A stretch of 64,000 nucleotides of DNA, taken from CAVVJA01 sp963779485. Its GTDB lineage: Bacteria > Actinomycetota > Actinomycetes > Mycobacteriales > Jatrophihabitantaceae. Positions 35,948-45,127 of the stretch are shown piece after piece. The notes under the pieces were generated by a model. It did no database searches, had not been told where the DNA came from, and saw only the letters and a program-made list of their open reading frames with translations. The stretch covers positions 65,510 through 129,509 of the forward strand of contig CAVZYJ010000025.1 in assembly GCA_963779485.1 (NCBI GenBank), read 5' to 3'. Numbering within the stretch: the stretch's first letter is position 1; the number at the start of each line of letters is the position of its first letter. Both the position numbers and the translations under genes were made by a program.

Positions 35948-36059
35948 CGCAATCACGGCCGACAGGCCCCGACCGGAACAAGGAAGGCTGGGCAGACCAG
36001 CAGATCTCCGCTGCCCGCCACACCCAGCAAGATCAAAATTCGAAAGAAAGATCATTCAG

Positions 36060-36718
36060 CCGGTCGGTCCACGGATCGAGGCTAAGCCCGTACGATCCGC
36101 GGGGCCACGCCTCCTTCGGCTCGACCAACGATCGGCAGCGTGCCGGTGATCCCAGCGATCTCCTGGCCCGGTGCGCACCGCCCAACCGAGGTACGACACC
36201 GCCATCAGCGGTCACGTCCTCTCACGACCAGCGGGCGGATGGCCTGCCGCCAGACCGGCAAGGCCAGATCCGGAAGGTGCTGACCCGCCAGCCGTTACCG
36301 ACGTTTCTGTCGGGCGCGTCTTTGGAGCAGGCTCGGCTTCCCTGGCTAGACGTTTGTTGGCACCGGCGTCGATGGGGAACCTTTGTCGCCCTCAGCCCGC
36401 CAGAGGGCTGAGGACCAAGTCCTGTTCTTCGTCGCCGTCGAGGACGTCGTGCCGGTCCTCATTCCCCGGCGGCCAGGCTGCCATGTGAACCATCGCGGCG
36501 AGGCCGTCACATTGTCACCCGCGGGTTCGTCCTTTGCAGTAAGCGCGACCGAAAGGTCCGGCTCGCGAGGAGGCGTCACGAGGTCCACACCACACGTACG
36601 AGGAAAGGTCGTCTCTCCTGCAGCTCGAGCCGGGGGCCTGCCAGCCTCAGCACAAGGGCCCGCAGCGCCGCCGGGAGCGGCACGGAACGCGATTCGTTTC
36701 GGGCCGCGCACCCGCCGC
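36060..36718. other. About 660 bp between the IS1380 copy and the nitroreductase-like gene
   Basis: No supported gene. It may hold the 5' part of the following gene if its start was lost, and the inserted element probably destroyed whatever was here. Confidence 0.4.
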
Positions 36719-37117
36719 GTGATCAGGGCGATCGCGCGGGTGGTCAACCCGCTGGTGCTGCGGATCGCCGGCCGCCGGCACATGCCGATCCTCGGCATCG
36801 TGCATCACCGCGGCCGGAAGACCGGGCGCCGGTACGCCACGCCGCTGGGTGTGCGGCCCGCAGCGGGCGGCGGGTTCGTGATTCCGCTGACCTTCAGCCA
36901 GGCGTCCCATTGGTATCAGAACATCCGGGCAGCGGGGTCGTGCATCATCACCTACCAGGGCGCCGATCACACTCTGACCGCGCCGGTGCTCGTCGACCGC
37001 GCCACGGCAGGGCCCGCCTATCCCCGGTACGAGCGGCTCGCCCTGCGGCTGATCGGAATCAACGAATACGTCTGGCTCACCGGCACGCCTAACGAACGCA
37101 CCGCCTCCGCGGCGTGA
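36719..37117 (+). CDS. Deazaflavin (F420)-dependent nitroreductase-family protein
   Basis: The GTG at 36719 is tentative; the frame is open further upstream. IVHHRGRKTGRRYATPLGVR, GGGFVIPLTFSQASHWYQNIRAAGSCIITYQGAD and YVWLTGTP are the signature of the Ddn/DUF385 family (split-barrel, F420-binding). The protein, about 132 aa, is close to normal length. F420 is common in actinobacteria. Substrate unknown, possibly a quinone or other small oxidant. Confidence 0.78.
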   Translation: MIRAIARVVNPLVLRIAGRRHMPILGIVHHRGRKTGRRYATPLGVRPAAGGGFVIPLTFSQASHWYQNIRAAGSCIITYQGADHTLTAPVLVDRATAGPAYPRYERLALRLIGINEYVWLTGTPNERTASAA

Positions 37118-37477
37118 GACCATAGCCCTGGTCATCAGCGGCCGAACGGTGCAGCCGCACGCCGATGCTCCAGCAATGCTGGCTCGCCGGCCCGACCCGC
37201 ACCGAAGCCGCTTAGGGTCAGGTGCTCGACGATCTTGCATACCACCAGGCTCGCGTGCTGATGCTTGTCGATGCTGTAGCGGCCGAACCTGGACACGCGC
37301 GGAAGCTCGACGGCTTGACCAAGCTAGCGAAGCTCGATTTTCTCGTCCGGTGCCCCGGCTCTCGCGGCCGTCATCCTCGACCGGCTCGATAAGGATGACG
37401 AGCGGCTCCACGTCCCCATCGCCGAACGAGGCGGACGTGGCGACGTGACGGGAGGCCTGTGTGATCGTTGCGCGGTG
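37118..37477. other. About 360 bp without a supported gene
   Basis: Only short frames with no resemblance to known families. Confidence 0.4.
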
Positions 37478-38016
37478 GTGGAACGCGTCGAGATCCGGCG
37501 GCTGGCTCGCACGGAGTTCTCGCTCGTCGGCGAGATCGATCGGACTGAGCACATCGATCTCCTCTACGAACAGCGTGGGACGGAGCTGGTAGAGCGGCCC
37601 GGGAGTGGAGCGCCACGGCCTGGGACGCAGACGGGCACGGCGAACACTCCGTCGAGGCAAAGCGGGACGAACTCGAGTACTACGTCGACGCGGGTGGGAT
37701 GGCGTTCGGCGCCTTCGTGGACGGACGGCTGGTCGGGATCGGCGTCGTCGTGCCGCATCTGCGGCCCGCGGTCGCGCAGCTCGCGTTCCTCCACGTCACC
37801 CGGACGCTGCGCGCGGCGGGGATCGGCAGCCGCCTGTCCGGGGAGCTCGAGCGGGTCGCCCGCGGCGCCGGCGACTCGTCGATGGTCGTGTCGGCGACGC
37901 CGTCTGCGAATACGGTGCGCTTCTACCAGGGTCGCGGTTTCGAGCTCATGCCGCAGCCGCTGCCAGAGCTGTTCGAGCGCGAGCCCGAGGATGTGCACAT
38001 GCGAAAAGTGCTCTGA
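37478..38016 (+). pseudogene. GNAT N-acetyltransferase with one frameshift
   Basis: From GTG 37478 the product reads VERVEIRRLARTEFSLVGEI, DRTEHIDLLYEQRGTELVER. After a frameshift near 37600 it reads EWSATAWDADGHGEHSVEAK, RDELEYYVDAGGMAFGAFVD, then AQLAFLHVTRTLRAAGIGSRLSGELERVAR (acetyl-CoA loop RAAGIGSR) and NTVRFYQGRGFELM. All GNAT motifs are retained. The rebuilt length of about 180 aa is normal, so the shift may be a sequencing error. Confidence 0.7.
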
Positions 38017-38095
38017 GGCCCAACGCAAGCGCCGCGTGAAGCCGCCAACCAGCGATCGCCGCGTAGGGATTTGGTCGCCGCTATCCTCGGGATTG

Positions 38096-38278
38096 ATGAC
38101 TGCGTTGCCGGCGTGCGATGAGACGGTCGAGGTCGCTAGGGGTTTGCTGTCGAGTCTTGATGCCCGGTGGGCGCATACCGAGGCGGTGGGGCCGAAGGCG
38201 GCTGAGCTCGCGGCGACGGTCGATGAGGAGGATCGGCTGCTGCTGTTCACGGCGGAATGGAACAGGCATCGACGGTAG
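38096..38278 (+). pseudogene. N-terminal fragment of an HD-domain phosphohydrolase
   Basis: MTALPACDETVEVARGLLSS, LDARWAHTEAVGPKAAELAA, TVDEEDRLLLFTAEWN matches the start of small HD-domain proteins (RWxHxxAVxxxAxEL...LLxAAxLHDIGY). The protein stops at NRHRR just where the HD motif should begin, so the catalytic part is missing. It ends about 55 bp before the tRNA-Gly scar, suggesting it was cut by an integration or deletion event. Confidence 0.55.
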
Positions 38279-38332
38279 CCAGCGGACAACCATCCACCGC
38301 GTGGAGCGACGATTCGAGCGGACGCGACATGA

Positions 38333-38377
38333 TTCCGCAAGCTGACAGTGCGGGTTCGATTTCCGTCACCCGCTCCA
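38333..38377 (+). other. 3' half of a tRNA-Gly (attachment-site scar)
   Basis: The sequence runs from the anticodon-stem 3' strand through the variable loop (AAGCTGACAGT), the T-arm GCGGG-TTCGATT-TCCGT (one mismatch against CCCGT) and the acceptor strand CACCCGC plus TCCA. It equals the last about 45 bases of actinobacterial tRNA-Gly. There is no 5' half, D-arm or anticodon nearby, so it is not a tRNA gene. Partial tRNA 3' ends are typical attR scars of elements that integrate in tRNA genes. Confidence 0.72.
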
Positions 38378-39198
38378 CCCAAAGCCAAGGTCAGGGTCTC
38401 GACGGGATCTGACCTTCGCCGTTCGCATCCTCATGGCTCGCCGTGCTGTCCGCGTGCTGTTAGCCGTGGCTCGGTCTCCGCAGCATCAACGTCGATGTCA
38501 CGGGCGAGAGCGTCAGCGATACGGCGGTCCGCTTCCCGGGTCGAGTGCTGGTAGATGAGCGGCTCGGATGCTGTCATCCCGGCTCAAATGTACCGACGGT
38601 TCGTGACACAGGTAGCGGTCAAGCCCGGGCGGCGGTTGCAGTTCATCGTTGCCGACAACCAGCTGGCCGCCGAATATGGCAGAGAGTTCACTGAAATCGA
38701 CTTCTCGTACGAGAATCCCACGGTCGCAGACTGTTGCGCATCCAGGCCCGGCGCAGATGAAGGCGTTGAGTAAGGACAGCGAGGCGTAGGTGAGCAGTCG
38801 CAAGCCGCCGACATACTCCGTGGCGGCCGCGACGACGTGGTGGTAACCGATGCCGGCATGGACCGCTCCGACAGCTTGGACGCTATACGTATCCGCCCGC
38901 CGTCGCGCTGCTTCAGGGCTGGAAATCCAGCACCTCGTCGTGTTCGTCGGGTATTTCCTCCGCCATCCGCATATCCAGTAAATGGGATGGTTCATCGAAG
39001 CGCCAACTAAGAATTCATATGTGCGCTGGTCGCAATCGCGCAGGCCACCCAGATCGACGGCTCCCGAGCGCAGATACAGCGGCCGTGATCGTGTGCACGC
39101 GCGTCCGCGGTGATGTGGTGGATCTCCTTCAAGAGAGCGAGTGCGGTGGCTTGAGCTGTTCTAGGCGGCGGCCGCTTTGCCCGGTGGATACTTCACAG
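38378..39198. other. About 820 bp after the tRNA scar with gene debris
   Basis: Apart from a short ATPase-like fragment at 38555-38773 no gene is supported. A minus-strand frame at 38513-38995 is open but has no recognisable family. Confidence 0.4.
38555..38773 (+). pseudogene. C-terminal fragment, possibly of an SMC-like/AAA ATPase
   Basis: MYRRFVTQVAVKPGRRLQFIV, then ADNQLAAEYGREFTEIDFSY, then ENPTV resembles the end of large AAA/SMC-like ATPases that finish with an IDFSYENPTVxTV strand. The frame then degenerates. The N-terminal part is absent. The likeness is from memory and is weak. Confidence 0.3.
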
Positions 39199-39639
39199 GT
39201 GATCCGTCCAGGTGTGCTCGCAGACCTTGCCGCGGTAAGGGATGTGTATCGACGTGCGTCGTTGTCCAATGCCGGTGACCGGGCCAACCTGCTCGCTCAT
39301 CCGGAACACCTGGTCCTCGGACCCGAAGGGCTGAACGAGGGCCGCACCCTGGTCGCAGAACAGGACGGTTCAGTCGTGGGCTTTGCAACCTGGGCTGATG
39401 CCGACGGCGTGACTGAGCTGGAAGACCTGTTTGTGGACCCGGACTGGACGAGGCGGGGAATAGCCACCGCGCTAGTGAATGGCATCGCCAAGGTCATCAA
39501 AGCGCGTGGTGTCGAGCGACTAGAAGTGACCGCCAACCCTCATGCCATGGGTTTCTATACCGCTATCGGTTTCATCCCCTGCGGCGTCGCCAACACGGAA
39601 TTCGATCATGCGCCACGTATGGTATTGGCGATCCACTGA
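39199..39639 (+). CDS. GNAT N-acetyltransferase
   Basis: GTG 39199 gives VIRPGVLADLAAVRDVYRRA. The acetyl-CoA motif A is VTELEDLFVDPDWTRRGIATALVNGIAKVI (RRGIAT loop), and motif B is RLEVTANPHAMGFYTAIGF. 146 aa, complete and typical. The frame continues upstream but has no family-like residues. Acceptor unknown. Confidence 0.88.
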   Translation: MIRPGVLADLAAVRDVYRRASLSNAGDRANLLAHPEHLVLGPEGLNEGRTLVAEQDGSVVGFATWADADGVTELEDLFVDPDWTRRGIATALVNGIAKVIKARGVERLEVTANPHAMGFYTAIGFIPCGVANTEFDHAPRMVLAIH

Positions 39640-40039
39640 CTGCTGCTTCCCCGCTCCGATCCACCGGTCGGGGCTGCACCGCCAAACCAGCACCCGGCGA
39701 TGCCGCAGCGTTATCAATCGAAGTCACGCACATCGGCAGTACACACTGACGGAGGCATGAGCCGATCGGTTTGCCTACCAAACTCCGGGGAAGTGACGCA
39801 CACATACAATCCGATCTCCGCGCAAGGAACGACCAACGCCCCTGTCGTCTCGGCGACCAGAACGACGGGTAGGGCCGCGTCTTGCGCCGACAACACGGTT
39901 CGCAGGCTCAAGCCGCGACGCGATAGGGAACGCATAATTATTCACGCGGCGCCTCGGTGTGAACATCCGGAATTGCCGCAGTCAGGGCGCACGCGGGACC
40001 ATTAGCGCGAACAGCGCGCATATTCCGATCACGGATGCG
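39640..40039. other. About 400 bp without a supported gene
   Basis: Convergent gap between the GNAT gene and the minus-strand isomerase-family gene. Nothing recognisable was seen. Confidence 0.45.
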
Positions 40040-40759
40040 CTATTGGGTTGCCAGTGCGAGGTGGTGGCGTAGTCGGCGTGCTACGGCGACATCGCCGGCT
40101 ACCTGTATCGCCGATTCCGGCGCGCGTCCCCACAGCCAGAGCAGTAGGTTCGAGGGTTCGCCGGTAACCCGAACGTCCGGCTCACCGGTCACATCGCCGA
40201 CCATGATCTGATCGGGGGACATCACCACCTGCCAGGCCTCCTCGTCGGTTGCCACCACCACCGTGCCGGATGAACCGGGCTGCGGGTCGTCGCTCCAATC
40301 ACCGGCGAGCATCATCACCAGCACCTCGTCGATCCCGTCAACGGCAAGCTCGGCGTCGATCGGCGTGCCGACGCCGAACGCGCTTTGCACGTCGGCTCGA
40401 TGCACCGCGGTCTCTTCAGCCATCCGCCGTACCCAAAAGCCGGCCGTCTGGTCCGGTGGCCACCACGTCCAGGACGGCGCGGCCGGGTCGGTGCTTGCCA
40501 GCACCTGCAGCACGCGGCCGTGCGCCTCGACGAACCATGTCACCGGGTCCCGGTCCGCTGGCCACCGCGGCGGCCACGGATCCGGGCGCGTTCCGGCCAA
40601 CTGGATGCAGGCGATCTTGTGTTCGTAGACCTCCGCGGTGTGTCGGACGACGTCTCCCACCGTCCATCCCGGACACGCCGGCACATCCGCCCTCAGGTCA
40701 TCGGCTCCGGCTGTGCTCAGCAGTCGTCCATCGACATCCAGGAGCTCCAGGTAACGCAA
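40040..40759 (-). CDS. Maleylpyruvate-isomerase-family mycothiol-dependent enzyme
   Basis: 239 aa. The MDMPI N-domain shows CPGWTVGDVVRHTAEVYEHKI (the metal-ligand His) and RRMAEETAVHRADVQSAFG (further Glu and His ligands), a DinB-like four-helix bundle that binds zinc and mycothiol. The C-terminal SCP2-like half includes VRVTGEPSNLLLWLWGRAP. Mycothiol occurs only in actinobacteria, so this gene supports the host assignment. The substrate may be maleylpyruvate or a thiol-conjugated toxicant. Confidence 0.88.
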   Translation of the reverse strand: MRYLELLDVDGRLLSTAGADDLRADVPACPGWTVGDVVRHTAEVYEHKIACIQLAGTRPDPWPPRWPADRDPVTWFVEAHGRVLQVLASTDPAAPSWTWWPPDQTAGFWVRRMAEETAVHRADVQSAFGVGTPIDAELAVDGIDEVLVMMLAGDWSDDPQPGSSGTVVVATDEEAWQVVMSPDQIMVGDVTGEPDVRVTGEPSNLLLWLWGRAPESAIQVAGDVAVARRLRHHLALATQ

Positions 40760-41071
40760 ACGACGGACACCAGGCGCTGATCACCCAACTCACCGCCGAC
40801 CCGCGCCTCGACGTGATCCCCGCAGACCCCACCAAGGACCAGCCGCTCTACCGATGAACGGCCCGGTGTCCCCTGAAGCTGCTGTCCGGACGCCAATCGA
40901 CGGACCTTATTAGGCCAGCACGCGCGGACCTGCGCGTAAGCGCCGAACAGGCGACCGTTCGCGGCTGCCCGTCCGGCATCATTCGGCGACATGACGATCT
41001 CGGCTGGGGCGGTGACACACTCTGCTGTCATGCAGCGTGCGGGGTCGGGATCGTGACGGTTCGCTGCGGGT
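40760..41071. other. About 310 bp intergenic, no feature recognised
   Basis: Divergent region between the isomerase-family gene (-) and the next hypothetical gene (+). Promoters are expected but not assignable. Confidence 0.4.
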
Positions 41072-41692
41072 GTGGAGCAGGCGCCGGCCTTGGCATTGTT
41101 CGCGCGGGACGCGGGCGGCCTGGCGGTGCCGCCAGGACCGGGCGTCCCGCCGCTGCTCGACGGCCAGCTGCCCGAGGTCTCGGCCGAGCTGGATGCCAGA
41201 GGCCGTGCGTTAGCGGGCAGTGCCTGGTGGGACTGGTGGCGCGCGATCATCGCCCACGCGGTGGCCGGTCAACGCGGCGCGCCGCCGTGCATGGATCAGC
41301 GAAGCTGGGTGCGCCGCATGATCACCGACGGGATCGCGGTGTTCGATCCGCCGGAGTTCGCGTCGCTGTCCGATCGTCCCGCGCTGCAGCAGGCGGTGCG
41401 CGCTACCCTTCCCGCCGCGCTCGCTTGGGTCGCCACCGATCGCCGCCCGCTTGGTGGGTCCATCGCGTCCTTCGACTACCAGCTGATCCGCCAGGCCGCT
41501 GTGCAGATCGGCCGCCGGCGCCAGGTCAGTCCGGCGGCGCTGTCCGCTTGCGCCGTCCTGATCCCGGTGCAGGGCCGCTGGTGGCACCAGGTCGAGCCCG
41601 GCGCCGTCGTCTGCTCGGTCACCGCCGCGAGCGACTCGGACACGGCGCGAAGGGTCCTCGACGACGTCTTCGAATCCGGACTCGCCTCCTGA
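41072..41692 (+). CDS. Actinobacterial hypothetical protein
   Basis: GTG start; 206 aa. The composition is coherent: Pro-rich start (AVPPGPGVPPLLDGQLPEVSAELDARG), helices with many Trp and Arg residues (WWDWWRAIIAHAVAGQRGA) and a strand-like end (WWHQVEPGAVVCSVTAASDSDTARRVLDDVF). I do not recognise a family. No signal peptide or membrane helix. Base composition and codon use agree with neighbouring genes, so it is probably real. Confidence 0.6.
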   Translation: MEQAPALALFARDAGGLAVPPGPGVPPLLDGQLPEVSAELDARGRALAGSAWWDWWRAIIAHAVAGQRGAPPCMDQRSWVRRMITDGIAVFDPPEFASLSDRPALQQAVRATLPAALAWVATDRRPLGGSIASFDYQLIRQAAVQIGRRRQVSPAALSACAVLIPVQGRWWHQVEPGAVVCSVTAASDSDTARRVLDDVFESGLAS

Positions 41693-41771
41693 GCCATCGC
41701 CCGATCAGGGATCCCTCATCGACACGCGCGCAGCTCTGAACCGATCCGGCTACGACCTCGAAGGCCCGCGA

Positions 41772-42494
41772 TCAGCCATGGCTTTCCAGGCCGTTGCGAT
41801 CGAGCGCTGCTCGGATCTGGCTGAGCCACTCTGTGCCCAACTGGCGCCCGTTTGGGAGTTGGTCGCCTCGATCCCAGCGCCACGTTGTGATCATCGCCAG
41901 CACGAGGATCCGACACTCGCGTAGGAAGTCTTGATTGACCCCTGGATAGTGCTCGCTGACTTCTTCGGGCGCATGGGCGAGGTCGAATTCGACAGGCCCA
42001 CGGCAGCACGTCTCGAGGTCTATGAACAGCAGCCCGTTCTTGGTGGTGAGCACGTTTTCTGGGTGCGGCTCGCCGTGCAGTAGCTGCTCGGCGCTGCCGC
42101 GCTCGCCGATCACTCGTCTCAGGCTTCGTAACGTGTTGCCGAGGAGCTCCCGGTCCGCGGCGGCGAGCGCCGGAGTGCGGTTGCGGCTTGCCACGAGTTG
42201 TTGAGCCTGCTCGACTCGATCCGTGAAGTGCGGCGTCAGGACATTGAGCTTGCGCATGCCGGCATGCAGCCGCTCGAGCGCATTGGCGTAGTCGGCTGGT
42301 GAGACCTCTCGAGCTGTCACGGGTTCGTAGTAGGCCCACAGCGTGACCACGAAGCCATCACGCTCATAGACGCGTGGCTCCACTCGAGGCTCAAGAGCAG
42401 CCACAGGGCACCCGGATTCGGCGAGCCGCTGAGCAAGCTCGACTTCGGCCAGCAGCGTACGACGTGTGGTCTCTGCATGGAAGGTCTTGACGTT
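41772..42494 (-). pseudogene. Aminoglycoside phosphotransferase (APH)-like protein, 5' end missing
   Basis: The sequence starts at the beta3 strand with its ATP-binding Lys (NVKTFHAETTRRTLLAEVELAQRLAE). It continues through the hinge (VVTLWAYYEPVTAREVSP) to the catalytic loop LLHGEPHPENVLT (HGEPHPENV for HGDxxxxN) and LLFIDLETCCRGPVEFDLAH (metal Asp). The Gly-rich loop and about 40 N-terminal residues are lacking, there is no start codon nearby, and the next gene upstream ends at 42524. It looks truncated by deletion. Confidence 0.68.
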
Positions 42495-42523
42495 GTGTCT
42501 ATGGCGGTGGTGCTCGCCCGCTA

Positions 42524-43522
42524 TTAGCGGGCAACTCGGGTCGGAGGGACGTGCGCGTCGTCCAGCAGGGTTCGGGTGCCGAGTGGTTCGGCGAGTCTCA
42601 CGTGCGCTGTGGCGCCTTTGGCCGTGCCTCCGCACGGGCCGCGGACGGGTCCGGCGTCCGGCGCGGGTTTGCTGATGATCAGCAGTCGAACCGTCGTCGG
42701 GGTTTCCTGGACGACGACATGGTCGAGGACGCGGTCGGTCTTGGCCGGGCCGTTGCCGCAGTTCGACCCCGTGGTCCATGCCAGGTCGAGGGAGCTGCCC
42801 GCGACGGTCGCCCCGTAGATCGGCTCGCCGATTTGACCGGGGCCGGGTATCACCGGTCCGCAGCCACCGAGGTTCTCGGGCCGGTAGGAGGATCCGGATC
42901 GAGAAAAGGTGATCACGCTGCCGATTCCCAGGGTGCCCTCGCGTTGGCCGAAGACGGCCTTGTCGCCCGTGTCGGCGAGCAGGAGCCAGTTTCCGCGGCT
43001 CAAGTCGGAGGTGCCGGCCCACGGATTGTGCGCCAGTACGTCGCGTAGCGCGGCGGAGGCAGGGGAGGTCCCGGATTCGGCGTCTCCAGGGGCTGCCAAC
43101 ATCGGCACCGGCACGTGAACGTCGCCTGTACAAGCGACCGACATGCCGGCGGCCAGTGGCGCCAATTGGGCAGCGATGGCCCGATACGCCGACGGAACGT
43201 CCTTGACATAGGCCGCTCCGACAGGCGCGGTGGCGGCGTTGTGGCGTGGCTGCCCGTCGAACATGAACCACCCACCGACCACGGCCGCCGCGGTCACGAC
43301 GACCAACGCCAGCGGCCACGAAGTCCTCCTGCGGTGGTGTGACCCGGGCGGTGCGGTGCGCTCGACGGTGAGCAGATCGATGCCTGACGTAGTCAGCTCG
43401 TTGGCGAGTAAGGCTTCGCGAGCGGTGTCGATCTCATGCGGACTGAGCTGGGCGGCGTTGCGTTCCGGATCGATCGAACGCAGCCCCGCCACGATCGCGG
43501 TGGGGAGAGGTTTGGACCACAT
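42524..43522 (-). CDS. Single-pass membrane protein encoded with an ECF sigma factor
   Basis: 332 aa. A short cytoplasmic N-domain (about 75 aa, LRSIDPERNAAQLSPHEIDTAREALLANELT) precedes one helix (WPLALVVVTAAAVVGGWFMF) and a large extracytoplasmic domain with several Cys (MSVACTGDVHV, LGGCGPVIPG, GSNCGNGPAK, RGPCGGTA). The start overlaps the sigma factor stop by one base. The layout is that of an anti-sigma factor, though I see no zinc-binding HxxxCxxC motif. It may sense an extracytoplasmic signal, which is inference. Confidence 0.7.
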   Translation of the reverse strand: MWSKPLPTAIVAGLRSIDPERNAAQLSPHEIDTAREALLANELTTSGIDLLTVERTAPPGSHHRRRTSWPLALVVVTAAAVVGGWFMFDGQPRHNAATAPVGAAYVKDVPSAYRAIAAQLAPLAAGMSVACTGDVHVPVPMLAAPGDAESGTSPASAALRDVLAHNPWAGTSDLSRGNWLLLADTGDKAVFGQREGTLGIGSVITFSRSGSSYRPENLGGCGPVIPGPGQIGEPIYGATVAGSSLDLAWTTGSNCGNGPAKTDRVLDHVVVQETPTTVRLLIISKPAPDAGPVRGPCGGTAKGATAHVRLAEPLGTRTLLDDAHVPPTRVAR

Positions 43523-44082
43523 CAGGTGCTGCTCCGATCTCGTCTGATCGTCTCGGCTATGTCCCGGCCGGTCTCATCCGTCGCAGCCAGCGCGTCCAGC
43601 AAGCGCCGGCGGGCCCGGTTCAGCCGCATCCCGAAGGCGCTCTGACTGCATCCGAGCGCCGTCGCCGCCTGCCGGTTGGTGAGGCCGTCCCATGCGACCA
43701 ACGTCAGGACTTCGCGGTCGCGGGGTGACAACCTCGCGAGCGCGGTTGACCACCGCTGCGCCGCCTCGATCCGTTCATCCGACGGACTTGGTGAGGGTGT
43801 GCGCTCCTGCCCGAGGCGTTGGTAGAGGGCGGACCGCCGCTCACCCGAGCGGCGTTCGTTGGCTAGCACCTTCCGCGCCGTTGCGATCAACCAGCCGGCC
43901 GCGTCCGATGGGACATCGTCCAGGCACCGCCACGCGATCGCGAACACCTCGTTGACCACGTCCTGAGCGGTGTCATCGCAGGCTCGTCGGCGTGCGTAGC
44001 TCAGCACCAGCCAGTAGTACCCACTGAACAGGCCCTCGAACCTGGTGGCGTCGTCCACGACCTGCGTCACACCCCAATTCAT
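43522..44082 (-). CDS. ECF-type RNA polymerase sigma factor
   Basis: The start at 44082 (MNWGVTQVVDDATRFEGLF) is likely; an upstream extension is possible. 186 aa. Region 2: YYWLVLSYARRRACDDTAQDVVNEVFAIAW. Region 4: LSPRDREVLTLVAWDGLTNRQAATALGCSQSAFGMRLNRARRRLL. It directs RNA polymerase to stress promoters. It is coupled to the downstream membrane protein (TGATG overlap), so the pair resembles a sigma/anti-sigma operon. Confidence 0.87.
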   Translation of the reverse strand: MNWGVTQVVDDATRFEGLFSGYYWLVLSYARRRACDDTAQDVVNEVFAIAWRCLDDVPSDAAGWLIATARKVLANERRSGERRSALYQRLGQERTPSPSPSDERIEAAQRWSTALARLSPRDREVLTLVAWDGLTNRQAATALGCSQSAFGMRLNRARRRLLDALAATDETGRDIAETIRRDRSST

Positions 44083-44359
44083 GTCCGGCAACCGGCAGAT
44101 TGTCACAACACTGCGCCTCCGCTCAGGGCAGCTTGCGCTCGAATCACCCGTGCTTCCCCGAACCGCTCGCGGCAACGCCAGCCACGACCGCGCGAACGCC
44201 TTAGTTCCCGCAAGCCGAACCGCGTCCGGAATTTCGACGCGTCACGGATCACCGACCGATTCGGCTTAGGAGCCGATGATCACCGCTGTTCCGCTGGACG
44301 CCCGGTCACCGGACAGCGGCCTGCATGGGGACCCGTCTGACACATCGTCCGGAGCGGCC

Positions 44360-44629
44360 TCACATCTCGAGGGGTTGCAGTTCGATGGTCTCGGTGTCGA
44401 TCAGGCCGGCGATGGCCAGGGGTAGTTCGGCGGCGATGCGGTCGGCCGTGTCGTGGTCGGGGACGTTGAGCATCAGGACGGCGCCGGGTCTGCCGGGACT
44501 GTAGGCGGCACCCAGCGTGCCGTTCGTGCGAAGTCTCGGCAGCTCCGCACGGTCGGCGGCCAGATGCGACGGGAAGCTGGACGAGGGGTCCACGCCGTGT
44601 CTGGGACGGCAGATCAGAAGAACGTTCAC
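44360..44629 (-). CDS. YCII/muconolactone-isomerase-like small protein
   Basis: GTG 44629 with AAGGAG upstream; 89 aa. MNVLLICRPRHGVDPSSSFP, SHLAADRAELPRLRTNGTLG, and LMLNVPDHDTADRIAAELPL show the ferredoxin-like fold shared with the YCII and muconolactone isomerase groups, similar to the gene at 29297-29563 but without a stop codon. Probably a cytosolic dimeric enzyme or binding protein. Substrate unknown. Divergent from the PEBP gene, 45 bp away. Confidence 0.72.
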   Translation of the reverse strand: MNVLLICRPRHGVDPSSSFPSHLAADRAELPRLRTNGTLGAAYSPGRPGAVLMLNVPDHDTADRIAAELPLAIAGLIDTETIELQPLEM

Positions 44630-44674
44630 CTTCGCTCCTTGCCCGACCCGGCGCCAACCTCGATCCTGAGCGGT

Positions 44675-45127
44675 ATGGCGTTCGTACTCAGTAGCCCCGC
44701 GTTCGAGGACGGTGCGCCGATCCCCGCACGTTTCGACCACGACAGCGGTGACGTGTCACCTGCGCTGGCCTGGGACGGCGTCCCGGCGGGGACGACCGAG
44801 TTGGTGTTGCTGGTCGATGACCCCGACGCCCCGATGGACGGCAGCTTCGTGCACTGGGTGCTTTACGGATTGTCTGCGAACCGCGCGGGACTGGACGAAG
44901 CCGAGGTCGCTCAGGAGGGGCGCGCCGGCGCCAACGGCTTCGGGCAGCCTGGCTATCTCGGTCCGGCACCACCTGTCGGGCACGGTGTCCACCACTACGT
45001 GTTTCGGCTCTTGGCCCTCGACCAGCCCCTCGCGCTGGACGGGCAGCCAAGCTACGCCGACGTGGAAGCCGCTGCGTCCGGTCACGTGCTCGCCGAAGCA
45101 CGTGTGATCGGCACCTACCAACGATGA
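44675..45127 (+). CDS. YbhB/YbcL-type PEBP family protein
   Basis: 150 aa. PEBP signatures: FDHDSGDVSPALAWDGVPAG, VLLVDDPDAPMDGSFVHWVL and VHHYVFRLLALDQPL with the ligand-pocket His and Asp residues. Bacterial PEBP proteins bind small anions, with no firm role. The gene is intact and stands alone. Confidence 0.9.
   Translation: MAFVLSSPAFEDGAPIPARFDHDSGDVSPALAWDGVPAGTTELVLLVDDPDAPMDGSFVHWVLYGLSANRAGLDEAEVAQEGRAGANGFGQPGYLGPAPPVGHGVHHYVFRLLALDQPLALDGQPSYADVEAAASGHVLAEARVIGTYQR

Larger units (their letters stand above)
34474..36059. mobile_element. IS1380-family insertion sequence (ends uncertain)
   Basis: The transposase gene is complete. Possible termini are CTGAAAG at 34474 and its near-inverse CATTCAG ending at 36059, but the inverted-repeat match is short and I see no target duplication, so the boundaries are tentative. 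Confidence 0.5.

Noticed and set aside
38513..38995. Minus-strand 160-residue frame near the tRNA-Gly scar
   Set aside because: Open but without any recognisable family or ribosome site; treated as shadow or debris.
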